Position numbers and translations under genes: made by a program. A stretch of 64,000 nt of DNA from an uncultured Nocardioides sp. (lineage in GTDB: Bacteria; Actinomycetota; Actinomycetes; Propionibacteriales; Nocardioidaceae): contig CADCUM010000064.1 in the NCBI GenBank assembly GCA_902805885.1, forward strand, positions 28,597 through 92,596. The letters are read 5' to 3'. Within the stretch, counting starts at the first letter, position 1; each line of letters starts with the position of its first letter. Below are positions 52,772-64,000 of the stretch, in pieces. The notes below the pieces were generated by a model. The model had not been told where the DNA came from, searched no databases, and saw only the letters and a list, made by a program, of their open reading frames with translations.

Positions 52772-54133
52772 ATGGGCCGGACCGTCCTCGCCCACGGCCT
52801 CGGCGGCGGCAAGGACCTGCCGATCCCTCCGGAGCTGGCGATCGCGGGCGCCGTCGCCGCGCTCGTCGTCTCGTTCACCGTGCTCGCAGTCGCGTGGCGC
52901 ACCCCGCGGTACGACGCCGCCACCAGCGGCCGGCCGGCGCCGGAGTGGCTGGACCGGCTGACCTCCTCCCGAGGGTTCGCTGTCGCGCTCCGGGTCCTGG
53001 GGATGGTGTTCTTCCTCTACGTCGGCGTCGCGGCCGTCTTCGGCCAGGACACCCTGATCAACCCGTTCTTCGGCACGTTCTACGCGCTGCTGTGGGTCGG
53101 GCTCGTGCCGCTGTCGCTGCTGTTCGGGCCGTTCTTCCGCGCGGTGAGCCCGGTGCGGACCATCAGCGGCCTGCTCTCCCGGGCCTCCGGGATGCCCGCC
53201 GGCGAGGGTCTGTACGCCTACCCCGCCCGGCTCGGCTACTGGCCGGCCGCCCTCGCACTGCTCTCCTTCGTGTGGCTGGAGCTGGTCTACCCGCACTCCA
53301 CCGAGCTGGGGCCCGTGCGGCTGTGGTGCGCGGCGTACCTCGCGGTCATGCTCGTCGGCTCGGCGCTGTTCGGCAGCACGTTCCTCGCCCGCGCCGACCC
53401 CTTCGAGGTCTACTCCACGCTCGTCGCGAAGCTCTCGGTCTGGGGGCACCGGGACGGTCCCCTCGAGACGGGCGCGGGACGACCTGCTCAGGACGGGCGC
53501 CTCGTGATCCGCTCGCCCCTGGCGAACCTCGACTCCACCACCCCCCGGCCCGGTCTCGTCGCTGTCGTGGGGATCCTGTTCGGCAGCACCGCGTTCGACT
53601 CCTTCCGGGAGTCCACGGTGTGGCTGCAGCAGGTGCAGTCGATGAGCATCTCGCGCGTCTGGCCCGACACGGCCGCGCTGCTGGTCTTCTCGCTCGGCGT
53701 CGCCCTGCTGCTCGCCGCGGCCAGCGCGGCGACCGCGTCCGACGCCGACACCCCGCGTCGCCTGCTGCCCGACCTGTTCGCCCACTCGGTGGTGCCGATC
53801 ATCGTGGGCTACATGGTGGCCCACTACCTCACGTTCCTCGTCGAGTACGGCCAGACGACGCTCATCCAGCTGAGCGACCCCCTGAGCCGCGGGGACGACT
53901 TCCTCGGCACCGGCGACTGGAAGGTCGGCTACTGGCTCTCCGACCACCCCACGTTCCTGGCGACCACCAAGGTCCTCGCCGTGGTGGTCGGCCACCTGCT
54001 GGGCGTCGTCGCAGCCCACGACCGAGCGATCAGGCTGCTGCCCGCCCGGCACCAGCTCACCGGCCAGCTGCCGATGCTGGCGGTCATGGTCTTCTTCACC
54101 GTCGGCGGCCTCTACCTGCTGTTCGCCGCCTGA
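52772..54133 (+). CDS. polytopic membrane protein of unknown function
   Basis: 453 residues from ATG 52772 (GTG 52757 is possible, right after the lipoprotein stop). It begins with AHGLGGGKDLPIPPELA and has about ten helices, e.g. IAGAVAALVVSFTVLAVAW and ALRVLGMVFFLYVGVAAVFG. The same start pattern is seen in actinobacterial proteins annotated as fenitrothion hydrolases, but I see no hydrolase motif and would not rely on that label. Co-location with a cupredoxin-like lipoprotein suggests a two-part envelope system. Confidence 0.75.
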   Translation: MGRTVLAHGLGGGKDLPIPPELAIAGAVAALVVSFTVLAVAWRTPRYDAATSGRPAPEWLDRLTSSRGFAVALRVLGMVFFLYVGVAAVFGQDTLINPFFGTFYALLWVGLVPLSLLFGPFFRAVSPVRTISGLLSRASGMPAGEGLYAYPARLGYWPAALALLSFVWLELVYPHSTELGPVRLWCAAYLAVMLVGSALFGSTFLARADPFEVYSTLVAKLSVWGHRDGPLETGAGRPAQDGRLVIRSPLANLDSTTPRPGLVAVVGILFGSTAFDSFRESTVWLQQVQSMSISRVWPDTAALLVFSLGVALLLAAASAATASDADTPRRLLPDLFAHSVVPIIVGYMVAHYLTFLVEYGQTTLIQLSDPLSRGDDFLGTGDWKVGYWLSDHPTFLATTKVLAVVVGHLLGVVAAHDRAIRLLPARHQLTGQLPMLAVMVFFTVGGLYLLFAA

Positions 54134-54151
54134 GCCGTCGTCCGCAGGCCG

Positions 54152-55018
54152 TCAGTACAGCCAGCCGGCCGGCGGCGCCTGCTCGACCGTGACCAGCTCG
54201 CAGGAGCCTCGGGGGTCGATGACGTCCAACGGGTCGCGGTGGCCGACGAAGACGACGCGGTCCGCGGTCCCCGAGTCGCCCTGGGTGGGGTCGTCACAGT
54301 GGATGCGGTCCTCCACACCGTCCGGCAGGACGTAGACCGTGTCATCGCCCTGCTCGGTGAACACCTTGTCCCGGCCCGGCCCGAGGTGGACGACGTCGTT
54401 CCCCTCGTCGCCCTTGATGGCCACGTCGTCGCCGTCACCGTCGCGGAGCAGGTCGTCGCCGGGGCCTCCCTGGAGCGCACCGTCGTCGCCGGGACCCCCG
54501 TCGATGGTGTCGGCCCCGTCGTGCCCCAGGTGCTTGTCGGAGCCGTCGCGGCCCTCGAGACGGTCGTTGCCGGGGCCGCCCGAGAGGACGTCGTCGCCGA
54601 GGCCACCGACCACGTGGTCGTCACCGTCGGATGCGGCCATCGAGTCGTCGCCCTCGCCGCCGAGGATGACGTCGTTGCCGCTGCCACCGTCGATCCTGTC
54701 GTTCCCGGGGCCGCCGTCCGCGGTGTCCGCCCCCGGCTGGAGGGTGATCCAGTCGTTGCCGCGGGCGCCGAGGACTCGGTCGTCCCCGGAGCCGGCGTAG
54801 AGGGTGTCGTTCCCCCCACGACCCTTGACCAGGTCGGCCCCGGCCAGGGCCATCACCCGGTTCGGCGCGGCGTTGCCCACCAGCACGTCGTTGCGTGGCG
54901 TGCCGGTCCTCCCGGCTGCCCCGGCTGCCGACGCGAGCCCGGCGCTCGGGATCAGGCACGCCCCGGCGACGACGACGGCCAGCGCGAGGGCGCGGGCGGA
55001 GGGAGGGAGCAGGCCCAC
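54152..55018 (-). CDS. secreted RTX-type calcium-binding repeat protein
   Basis: 288 residues from GTG 55018, with AAGGAG 9 nt upstream. A Sec signal (ALALAVVVAGACLIPSAGLA) is followed by about twelve RTX-like nonapeptides of the GGxGxDxhx type (GGPGNDRIDGGSGNDVILGG, GGLGDDVLSGGPGNDRLEG). Residues about 235-288 lack repeats and contain two Cys (IHCDDP, GSCELV). Calcium would fold the repeats into a parallel beta-roll outside the cell. It has no catalytic domain, so it is a structural or binding protein. It converges on the membrane protein gene with an 18-bp gap. Confidence 0.85.
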   Translation of the reverse strand: MGLLPPSARALALAVVVAGACLIPSAGLASAAGAAGRTGTPRNDVLVGNAAPNRVMALAGADLVKGRGGNDTLYAGSGDDRVLGARGNDWITLQPGADTADGGPGNDRIDGGSGNDVILGGEGDDSMAASDGDDHVVGGLGDDVLSGGPGNDRLEGRDGSDKHLGHDGADTIDGGPGDDGALQGGPGDDLLRDGDGDDVAIKGDEGNDVVHLGPGRDKVFTEQGDDTVYVLPDGVEDRIHCDDPTQGDSGTADRVVFVGHRDPLDVIDPRGSCELVTVEQAPPAGWLY

Positions 55019-55134
55019 GAGACAACACTCCTTCGCCGTGCAGCAGCACGGTCGGCGACACGACGATCGGTACGGCGACCGGACGGCCGCGGCGCTCACC
55101 AGGATAGGAGTGCGGCCTGCCGCCCGGAGCGGAT

Positions 55135-56394
55135 TCACGCACTCCGCAGGCGTCGTCGCCCCACTGGCCCGCGGAGCCGCCCGCGGCTCTCGCGGACGGT
55201 GGCCGGGAGCACCGCGTCGGTCAGACCGGCGATGGCGCGCGACAGCGCGCCCTCCGACGAGTCCACCACCGGCGAACCGCTCACGAGAGCCCGGTCGACC
55301 GCGGCCCGGTCGTCGGGCAGGAAGTGCAGCCCTGCCGCCCGGGTGAAGCCCTCCACCATCCCCGCGATCTCCTTCTCCGACCACCCGATCGTCGCGCGCA
55401 TCCGGTTGACCACCACGCGCACCGGGGCCGCTCCGCCTCGCTCACGGAGGTCCACCAGCCCGCGGGCGAGGCGCGCGAGGCCCACCGGGTCGGCGGCTCC
55501 GACGACCACCACCTCGTCGGCCAGGTCGAGGGCGGTGGTGGTCATGGCGTTGCGCGTCGGCCGGCCCGCGAGGTCGGCGGCCCCGTCCTCCTCCAGCGCG
55601 AACCCCGTGTCGACGACGACGTGCCCACGCCGGATGCCGGCGTCCAGGATCTGCTCGACGTGGGCGCTGCGCACCTCGCGCCACCGGTCCGCCCTCGGCA
55701 GCCCGGTCAGGACCGACAGGTGCTCCCCGACCCCGCGCAGCACCGAGCCGAACCTCTCCTCGAGCTGCCCCGATCCGGCGAGCCGGGCTCCGCCGAGCAC
55801 TCCGGACGCCTCGTCGAGCACGCCGAGCTGCTGCGCCACGCTGCCGCCCCACGGGTCGAGGTCGGCCAGCACCACGGGTGCACCACGGCCCGCCACCTCC
55901 GCGGCCAGGTTGACCGCGACCGTGGTCCGACCGGGCGCTCCGCCCGGACCCCACACGACGATCGTGCGGTGGTGCTCGGCGCCGTCGCGGACCTCGGGCA
56001 GGGGCGGGACCACCTCGTGGTGCTCGCGCGTGTCAGGGACGTCCTCGACCGAGGTCACCGCGCGCGCCAGGTCGGACAGGTCGGAGGCGGCGAGGACCGC
56101 CGGCACCTGCAGTCGCTGGGCCTGCTCGCGCACGTCGAGGTCGTCGGGACGAGCGGTGGTGACAGCGATCGGGCGGACGCCGTACCGACGCAGGTGGGCG
56201 ACCGAGGCCGGGTCGAGCCCAGGCGCGTCCAGCGCGAGCACGGCCACGTCGGCCTGTCCGGTCGTGGCCGCCGCGAGCAGGTCGTCGACGTCGACGCACC
56301 TCTTGAGCACGGTCACGTCCCGCCGGCCGTCCAGGCCGGTCAGGGCCGTCGCCTCCCAGGCGTGACCGGCGGCCAGGAGCAGGACGCAGGTCAC
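55135..56394 (-). CDS. TadZ/CpaE-like MinD-family ATPase
   Basis: 419 residues. The N-terminal third is receiver-like (VDVDDLLAAATTGQADVAVLA). The second part is a MinD/ParA fold: IVVWGPGGAPGRTTVAVNLA is a deviant Walker A (Gly-Arg-Thr instead of Gly-Lys-Thr), VVLADLDPWGGS is the A' motif, and HVVVDTGFALEE the Walker B. TadZ proteins localise the Tad pilus at the pole or septum, and several lack the Walker Lys. It follows the CpaB-like gene with a 4-bp overlap, 45 kb from the main tad operon. Confidence 0.82.
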   Translation of the reverse strand: MTCVLLLAAGHAWEATALTGLDGRRDVTVLKRCVDVDDLLAAATTGQADVAVLALDAPGLDPASVAHLRRYGVRPIAVTTARPDDLDVREQAQRLQVPAVLAASDLSDLARAVTSVEDVPDTREHHEVVPPLPEVRDGAEHHRTIVVWGPGGAPGRTTVAVNLAAEVAGRGAPVVLADLDPWGGSVAQQLGVLDEASGVLGGARLAGSGQLEERFGSVLRGVGEHLSVLTGLPRADRWREVRSAHVEQILDAGIRRGHVVVDTGFALEEDGAADLAGRPTRNAMTTTALDLADEVVVVGAADPVGLARLARGLVDLRERGGAAPVRVVVNRMRATIGWSEKEIAGMVEGFTRAAGLHFLPDDRAAVDRALVSGSPVVDSSEGALSRAIAGLTDAVLPATVRESRGRLRGPVGRRRLRSA

Positions 56395-57062
56395 GACCGC
56401 CCCCTGCCGACGATGCGCAGGGACTCGCCGCCGCTGCCGGCCAGGATCACGGCGAGCGACTCCTGGTCGTCCTCCGGCACCGCGAGGACGACCTGGCGCC
56501 CGGTCGCGGCGGCGAAGGAGTCGGCGACGAGAGGCGCCTCCAGCACGGCGACGTCCTGGAGGACCAGCTCGGCCGCGGCCCTGCGACCACGCTGCTCGGG
56601 GACCGTCCAGACGTCCACGCGGGACCCGTCGGTGACGCCCGTCGGCACCTGCTCGGCCGGGAGGGAGATCGACACCGACACGGTCTCCTCCCCCACGGCC
56701 TCCCCGAGAGCGGCAGCAGGGACGAGCTCCCCTGCTCCGAGGTCGCGGGTCAACGTCAGCTCGTCGGGCAGCTGCTCCTGCACCGGGAGGTAGCGACCGG
56801 CATCGGCGTCGTCGGCGAACCGCACCCGTGTCGAGGTCAGGTCGTCAGCGGTCAGCACCTCCCCCACCGCGAGGTCGTCGGAGGCCGCCCAGACCGCCGT
56901 CGTGTCGTCGGCGGAGGCGAGGATCCTGGCCCCCGCCACGACGGACCCCGCGACCAGTGCCAGACCGACCCAGAGACGGGGATCGCGCCATCCTCGCGTG
57001 GCCGGTCGGAGGGCGGGTGGGACGTCTGTGGGGTGCGGGGTCCGAGACACGACGGCCATCAT
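56391..57062 (-). CDS. SAF-domain / CpaB (RcpC)-like protein
   Basis: 223 residues from ATG 57062 behind AGGTGG; ATG 57059 is adjacent. One helix (LWVGLALVAGSVVAGARIL) is followed by a SAF domain (DDLAVGEVLTADDLTSTRV, LTRDLGAGELVPAAAL) and a beta-rich portion (VSVSISLPAEQVPTGVTDG, VDVWTVPEQ). This is the layout of CpaB/RcpC pilus-assembly proteins, which bind peptidoglycan or pilus components outside the membrane. It is coupled to the TadZ-like ATPase. Confidence 0.8.
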   Translation of the reverse strand: MMAVVSRTPHPTDVPPALRPATRGWRDPRLWVGLALVAGSVVAGARILASADDTTAVWAASDDLAVGEVLTADDLTSTRVRFADDADAGRYLPVQEQLPDELTLTRDLGAGELVPAAALGEAVGEETVSVSISLPAEQVPTGVTDGSRVDVWTVPEQRGRRAAAELVLQDVAVLEAPLVADSFAAATGRQVVLAVPEDDQESLAVILAGSGGESLRIVGRGRS

Positions 57063-57187
57063 GTCCACCTCGCGCCTTCTTGACACCTCTCTGTCCACAG
57101 TCTCTTCGCGGACCGCCCGCGCGGGGCTCGTCCACAGTGGCCGCACCGGTGATGGGCGGCGTGCCGTGCCGGTGGCACGATGGACCC

Positions 57188-57430
57188 ATGCCAGATCCCC
57201 GGTTCCTGACGCTGGCCGACGTCGCGGAGATCCTCGCCACGTCGAGCGCACAGGTCTACGCGCTGGTGCGCCGCGGCGACCTGCCTGCGATCAAGATCGG
57301 CGGTCGAGGCCAGTGGCGGGTCGAGCGGTCCCAGCTCGAGGACTTCATCCAGCGGATGTACGCCGAGACGCGCGAGTTCGTCGACCAGCACCCGTTCGTG
57401 GACGCGGACACCTCGACCGACGGCGACTGA
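57188..57430 (+). CDS. excisionase-type helix-turn-helix protein
   Basis: 80 residues, divergent from the CpaB-like gene. A MerR/excisionase-like winged HTH covers most of it: FLTLADVAEILATSSAQVYALV, RRGDLPAIKIGGRGQWRVE and SQLEDFIQRMY. A short palindrome (GTGCCGGTGGCAC) lies 12 nt before the ATG and could be its operator. Similar small HTH proteins are conserved next to Tad accessory genes in actinobacteria, so it may regulate that pair, not act in excision. Confidence 0.85.
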   Translation: MPDPRFLTLADVAEILATSSAQVYALVRRGDLPAIKIGGRGQWRVERSQLEDFIQRMYAETREFVDQHPFVDADTSTDGD

Positions 57431-57475
57431 GGCCGAGCGCGTGACCTGCGCCGGCCGACCGACTGCCCCTCCGGG

Positions 57476-59094
<1,619 letters not shown>

Positions 59095-59098
<4 letters not shown>

Positions 59099-59568
59099 GG
59101 AGCCATCTTCTCCCGGATGGTCACCAGGCGCTCGGTGAGGGGCCCGTGACGCTGGGTGCCGGAGAGCACCGGGGAGACCGGACCCGCGGGTCGGGAGAGG
59201 TCGGTCGCGGGCGGGCGCGGCTCGACGCGCGCCGGTGCGCCCAGCCCGAGGGCGAGCACTCCGACGACGCAGGCGCCGGCCGCGCCCCCACCGATGGCGA
59301 CCAGCGACCGCGACCGTGAGCGTGAGCCGGTGGGGAAGGCGGCGGGGGTGAGCGTCGGGCAGCGCCCCCGCAGGGAGTCCTTGAGGTCGTCCGGCGCGGA
59401 CCCGGCCTCCAGGGAGAGCCGGGCGAGCCGGGTCTTGACCCATCCCTCCCGCTCCACGAGGTCACGGCACGCGTGGCACTCGTGGACGTGGGCCCAGCAG
59501 CGCTCCTCCTCGGCGGCGGCGAGACGGCCGTCGAGCAGCGCGCTGACCCGTGAGCCGAGGTGTGCCAT
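59095..59568 (-). CDS. rseA: anti-sigma-E factor RseA-like
   Basis: 157 residues. A ZAS zinc finger (CWAHVHECHACRDLV, H-x3-C-x2-C, near residue 28) sits in the N-terminal helical domain that binds sigma E. One helix (LVAIGGGAAGACVVGVLALG) near residue 95 could cross the membrane. The ATG overlaps the sigE stop (TGATG), and the stop overlaps the htrA start. In M. tuberculosis RseA is released by redox change or proteolysis; the Cys pair here would permit redox control. Confidence 0.88.
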
Positions 59569-60155
59569 CAGGACGCCGCCCCGCGTGGCTGCGGCGGGGT
59601 GGGGCCGGCGTACCGCACCCGCCCGGCGGCGGGCTCGCGGTGCGCGAGCGCCTTGCGGAGCATGCTGCGGCCACGGTGGATGCGGGAGCGCACGGTGCCG
59701 AGCTTGGCGTCCATGATCGCCGCGATCTCCTCGTAGGTGAGCCCCTCGACGTCGCAGAGGACCACCGCTGCTCGGAAGTCCGGCGGGAGGGTGGCCAGTG
59801 CTGCCTCGACGTCGTCGTCGAAGGTGCGGTCGGTGAGCGCGGTCTCGGGCGGGAGCACGTCGCTCGCGAGCCGGGCGGCGCGCTCGTCGGAGAGCGCGTC
59901 GAAGCGGATCCGCTGCTTGCGCCGCGCACCGTCGAGGAAGAGGTTGGTGGTGATCCGGTGGAGCCAGCCCTCGAACGTGCCGGGGGTGTAGGTGTCCAGC
60001 GAGCGGAACACGCGCACGAACACCTCCTGCGTGAGGTCCTCGGCGTCGTGGCGGTTGCCGGTCAGCCGGTAGGCGAGTCGGAAGACGCGGTCGGAGTGCT
60101 GCTCGACGATCTCGTCCCAGGTCGGGACCGCAACGGTGTCGACGGTCTCGCTCAC
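59568..60155 (-). CDS. sigE: ECF sigma factor SigE-like
   Basis: 195 residues from GTG 60155, with AGGGGG 6 nt upstream. The frame stays open upstream to 60284, so longer N-terminal forms from alternative starts are possible, as known for mycobacterial SigE. Region 2: [51 protein letters not shown]. Region 4: [40 protein letters not shown]. It drives envelope-stress genes and probably its own operon. The divergent O-methyltransferase gene is also next to sigE in M. tuberculosis. Confidence 0.93.
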   Translation of the reverse strand: MSETVDTVAVPTWDEIVEQHSDRVFRLAYRLTGNRHDAEDLTQEVFVRVFRSLDTYTPGTFEGWLHRITTNLFLDGARRKQRIRFDALSDERAARLASDVLPPETALTDRTFDDDVEAALATLPPDFRAAVVLCDVEGLTYEEIAAIMDAKLGTVRSRIHRGRSMLRKALAHREPAAGRVRYAGPTPPQPRGAAS

Positions 60156-60315
60156 GTCGGCCCCCTGGTGCCTGGTGGGTGTGCGGAACAGTGTCCTGGT
60201 CCTTCCTGACCGTAGGGACCGCGCCTGAGAGGAGCCTGTGAACGTGGTGCACGGAACCCGAAGAATCGCGGCTTGCTCTGGCACAACGACCGGACCCGTC
60301 GCGGTGTTCCCACGA

Positions 60316-60321
60316 TAGGGT
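60316..60321 (+). promoter_or_regulatory. -10 hexamer of the O-methyltransferase gene
   Basis: TAGGGT ends 7 nt before GTG 60329, identical in sequence and spacing to the hexamer before the glutamate dehydrogenase gene. It supports a leaderless GTG start. Confidence 0.45.
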
Positions 60322-60328
60322 CGTGCCC

Positions 60329-60988
60329 GTGCCTGCCCACCCCGCGCCGATGAAGCCCGCCAGCTGGACCTATGCCGAACGGTTCGTCGCCGAGGACGAG
60401 GTCCTCGCCGCGGCGCGTGCCCGGGCCGAGGAGGTCGGGGTCGTGCCGATCGGTCCCGGCGCCGGGGCCGCCCTGCGCTTCCTCGCCTCCATCCTCGACG
60501 CCCGCGCGGTGGTGGAGATCGGGACCGGCACCGGCGTCTCCGGCCTGTGGCTGCTGCGCGGCATGCGCTCCGACGGCGTGCTGACGACGGTCGACATCGA
60601 GGCCGAGCACCAGCGGCTGGCGAAGGAGACGTTCGCCGACGCGGGCATCACGGGCAACCGCGCGCGCACGATCGCGGGCGCCGGTCTCGACGTGCTCCCG
60701 CGCCTCACCGACGGCCACTACGACCTCGTCTTCTGCGACGGGGACAAGCGGGAGTACGCCGCCTACCTCAAGGAGGCGCTCCGGCTGCTGCGCCCCGGCG
60801 GGATCGTCGCCTTCGACAACGCCCTGTGGCACGACCGCGTGGCCGACCCGGCCCAGCGCGACGAGGAGACGGTCGCCATCCGCGACCTCGGGCGCGAGGT
60901 CCTCGACCACGAGTCCCTGGTGCCCGTGCTGCTCCCCGTCGGCGACGGCCTGCTCGTCGCCAAGAAGGAGTGGGCCCCGGAGGGTTGA
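60329..60988 (+). CDS. class I SAM-dependent O-methyltransferase
   Basis: 219 residues from GTG 60329 (GTG 60323 and ATG 60350 are alternatives). It matches the catechol/caffeoyl-CoA O-methyltransferase family: SAM loop [19 protein letters not shown], acidic residue in [15 protein letters not shown], metal-binding [17 protein letters not shown], and [15 protein letters not shown]. The acceptor is unknown. Synteny with the mycobacterial methyltransferase beside sigE is conserved, but the functional reason is not. Confidence 0.92.
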   Translation: MPAHPAPMKPASWTYAERFVAEDEVLAAARARAEEVGVVPIGPGAGAALRFLASILDARAVVEIGTGTGVSGLWLLRGMRSDGVLTTVDIEAEHQRLAKETFADAGITGNRARTIAGAGLDVLPRLTDGHYDLVFCDGDKREYAAYLKEALRLLRPGGIVAFDNALWHDRVADPAQRDEETVAIRDLGREVLDHESLVPVLLPVGDGLLVAKKEWAPEG

Positions 60989-61136
60989 GGGCGCTCGGCG
61001 CCCGACGCCGTGTCCGATGGCGCTCGCTCCGCTCGCGCGTGCTCGGCGCCCCTGAGGACGCCGACTTCCCTCCTCGACTCACTCGCTGCGCTCGCTCGCT
61101 CGTCAGTCCAGACGGCGTCGGGCGCCGAGCGCCCTC
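60987..61136. repeat. 25-bp perfect inverted repeat enclosing a 100-bp core
   Basis: Arms 60987-61011 and 61112-61136 are perfectly complementary over 25 bases. The left arm starts inside the stop of the methyltransferase and the right arm ends inside the stop of the YdhR-like gene. The core contains further short repeats of the GCTCGCT(C/G)CGCTCG type. It can act as a bidirectional terminator; its length and internal order suggest a mobile or amplified intergenic element. Confidence 0.8.
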
Positions 61137-61470
61137 ATTCGGGGGTCGACTCGAAGCCTTCCGCGCCCTCGGCGATCGCCACGATGTCGCACTCCTCCAC
61201 CAGGATCGGCGGGGACCCGATGATGCGGGAGCCCGGCGACTCGGCCGCACCGTCCGCGAAGGCACGCTGGAACGCGGCGCGCTCCTCGTCGGTGGCGAAG
61301 ACGTAGCAGCCCTCGAACCACTCCCCGGGCCGGGTGCGCCAGGTCTTGAAGCGGAGCCCCGCCATCCCGGTGAACCGCGCGTGCGAGGTCTCCGCGACGT
61401 AGCTCGCGAGCTCCTCGTCGACCCCGGCGGGTGCGTCCTCGAGCGACCAGCGGACGGTGAGCCCCTTCAT
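61135..61470 (-). CDS. YdhR-like putative monooxygenase
   Basis: 111 residues from ATG 61470. It is a small dimeric alpha-beta barrel type: LTVRWSLEDAPAGVDEELAS, FTGMAGLRFKTWRTRPGEWF, GCYVFATDEERAAFQRAF, and the terminal VEECDIVAIAEG. YdhR proteins resemble ActVA-Orf6 monooxygenases, but activity is unproven. It lies 13 bp after pepA on the same strand. Confidence 0.75.
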   Translation of the reverse strand: MKGLTVRWSLEDAPAGVDEELASYVAETSHARFTGMAGLRFKTWRTRPGEWFEGCYVFATDEERAAFQRAFADGAAESPGSRIIGSPPILVEECDIVAIAEGAEGFESTPE

Positions 61471-61483
61471 CGCTCGGCCCCCT

Positions 61484-63037
<1,554 letters not shown>

Positions 63038-63039
63038 GA

Positions 63040-63207
63040 TCAGCCGACGACGTCCTTGAGCGCGTCCCCGAGGGCCCTGGCCTCATCGGCGTTGAGCTCC
63101 ACGACCAGGCGTCCACCACCCTCGAGCGGGACGCGCATCACGATGCCGCGCCCCTCCTTGGTGACCTCGAGGGGTCCGTCGCCCGTGCGGGGCTTCATGG
63201 CGGCCAT
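63040..63207 (-). CDS. DUF3117-family small protein
   Basis: 55 residues from ATG 63207, with AGAGGTG 5 nt upstream. The sequence MAAMKPRTGDGPLEVTKEGR and the following GRLVVELNADEARALGDAL are highly conserved across actinobacteria. No function is established for the family. It is the first gene of the pepA transcript. A GATAAT hexamer (63302-63297) about 90 nt upstream may be its -10. Confidence 0.93.
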   Translation of the reverse strand: MAAMKPRTGDGPLEVTKEGRGIVMRVPLEGGGRLVVELNADEARALGDALKDVVG

Positions 63208-63370
63208 GGGCGCACCTCTTCCTGATCCATCCTGCGTGGCTCTTCACATGCGAATCGGAGCGGCGTGGGCCGCCCCGACCGGCGTCGTACGCCACCATTA
63301 TCCCCCATCGCCCGCGTGACCGGCACCACAGGGCCGGGGGCGGCCGTACGGCGTCCGGCAGACTGCCGCC

Positions 63371-64000
63371 ATGACCACTCCCCCGACCTCGCCGCGGACC
63401 TCGGACCGCGCCTCCGACGCGCCCGTCGTGCTCCACGTCACCGACGGCGTCGCCACCATCACCCTCAACCGCCCCGAGGCGATGAACGGCCTGGACGTCG
63501 CGACCAAGGACCTGCTCCGCGACACCGTGCAGCAGGTGGCCGAGGACCGGGCCGTGCGCTGCGTCGTGCTCACCGGAAGCGGCCGGGCGTTCTGCGTCGG
63601 CCAGGACCTCAAGGAGCACCTCGCGGGGCTCAAGGGGGACAGCTCGGTGCCGCTGTCGGCCACGGTCGAGGAGCACTACAACCCCATCGCCCTCGCGCTG
63701 GCCACCATGCCCAAGCCGGTCGTCGCTGCCGTCAACGGCGTCGCCGCCGGAGCCGGGGTGAGCCTCGCGCTCGCCGCGGACTTCAGGATCCTGGTCGACA
63801 CCGCCGGCTTCAACACCTCCTTCGCCGGGGTCGCGCTGTCGTGCGACACGGGCTCCAGCTGGACCCTGCAGCGGCTGGTGGGACGGGCGAAGGCCATCGA
63901 GCTCCTCTACTTCCCGCGCACCGTCGACGCGGCGGAGGCGCTCGAGCTGGGCCTCGCCAACCAGGTCGTCCCGGCCGATGGCTTCCAGCAGGCCGTCGGC
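63371..64000 (+). CDS. enoyl-CoA hydratase/isomerase family protein (cut by window edge)
   Basis: The first 210 residues are present and the frame is open to the last base. Crotonase motifs: ITLNRPEAMNGLDVATKDLL, the oxyanion-hole segment GRAFCVGQDLKEHLAGL, and VAAVNGVAAGAGVSLALAAD. After this comes FNTSFAGVALSCDTGSSWTL with an Asp as in PaaG-type isomerases of phenylacetate breakdown. The family acts on 2-enoyl-CoA esters. The function remains open between hydratase and isomerase. Confidence 0.92.
   Translation, partial: MTTPPTSPRTSDRASDAPVVLHVTDGVATITLNRPEAMNGLDVATKDLLRDTVQQVAEDRAVRCVVLTGSGRAFCVGQDLKEHLAGLKGDSSVPLSATVEEHYNPIALALATMPKPVVAAVNGVAAGAGVSLALAADFRILVDTAGFNTSFAGVALSCDTGSSWTLQRLVGRAKAIELLYFPRTVDAAEALELGLANQVVPADGFQQAVG

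Noticed and set aside
55520..56400. Plus-strand frames opposite the TadZ-like gene
   Set aside because: They are antisense to a protein with clear MinD motifs and lack recognisable domains.
60156..60320. SigE-type autoregulatory promoter (GGAAC...GTT) before sigE
   Set aside because: GGAAGG and TGTT occur but at the wrong spacing; I could not support a site.

Overview
The window is a very GC-rich, densely packed bacterial chromosome segment with no rRNA, tRNA, CRISPR array, insertion sequence or prophage that I could find. The gene set points to an actinomycete, most likely of the Nocardioides/Nocardioidaceae type (inference). It has a Tad pilus locus, a 180-kDa NAD-glutamate dehydrogenase, a sigE-rseA-htrA operon facing an O-methyltransferase as in mycobacteria, Ku with split NHEJ ligase and polymerase genes, DUF3117 next to pepA, and many ATGA/GTGA start-stop overlaps. 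Several genes appear to be leaderless, with a TANNNT hexamer 6-7 nt before the start codon.

Layout. 1-5.0 kb: end of an alpha/beta hydrolase, a PspC-domain protein, then a minus-strand unit of SodC-like protein, ECF sigma factor, membrane anti-sigma-like protein, ABC ATPase and two membrane proteins. 5.3-10.9 kb: a sigma-like HTH protein with a clear promoter, then a Tad pilus operon (tadA, tadB, tadC, pilin-like peptide, three TadE/TadG-like pseudopilins). Its CpaB-like and TadZ/CpaE-like partners lie about 45 kb away at 55.1-57.1 kb.

11.1-33.4 kb is a surface-polysaccharide island. It holds a polyprenyl-phosphate sugar-phosphotransferase (initiation), a Wzz-like co-polymerase, a Wzy/ligase-like protein, a Wzx flippase, GT2 and GT4 glycosyltransferases, a polysaccharide deacetylase, three sulfotransferase-fold proteins, an APH-like kinase, an ATP-grasp protein, a thymidylate-kinase-like protein, and two homologous secreted proteins of unknown function beside the flippase. 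Together they suggest a Wzx/Wzy-type, probably sulfated exopolysaccharide. It is followed by a secreted VWA protein and a CBM96-like secreted protein.

33.5-38.9 kb: DUF4397 protein / class E/F sortase / membrane protein operon, a signal-peptidase-like protein without its usual catalytic residues, and a response regulator with an unusual histidine kinase. 39-42 kb: NHEJ polymerase, ATP-dependent DNA ligase and Ku. 42-50.3 kb: an SDR, the NAD-glutamate dehydrogenase, a DUF2505 protein, a 46-residue membrane peptide and pruA; pruA and the dehydrogenase form a proline-to-2-oxoglutarate route. 50.3-55 kb: DUF6912, a WS/DGAT-like acyltransferase with an altered active site, a repeat-bearing lipoprotein, a polytopic membrane protein and an RTX-like protein. 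57.2-64 kb: excisionase-like HTH protein, htrA-rseA-sigE, O-methyltransferase, YdhR-like protein, leucyl aminopeptidase, DUF3117 and the start of an enoyl-CoA hydratase cut by the window edge.
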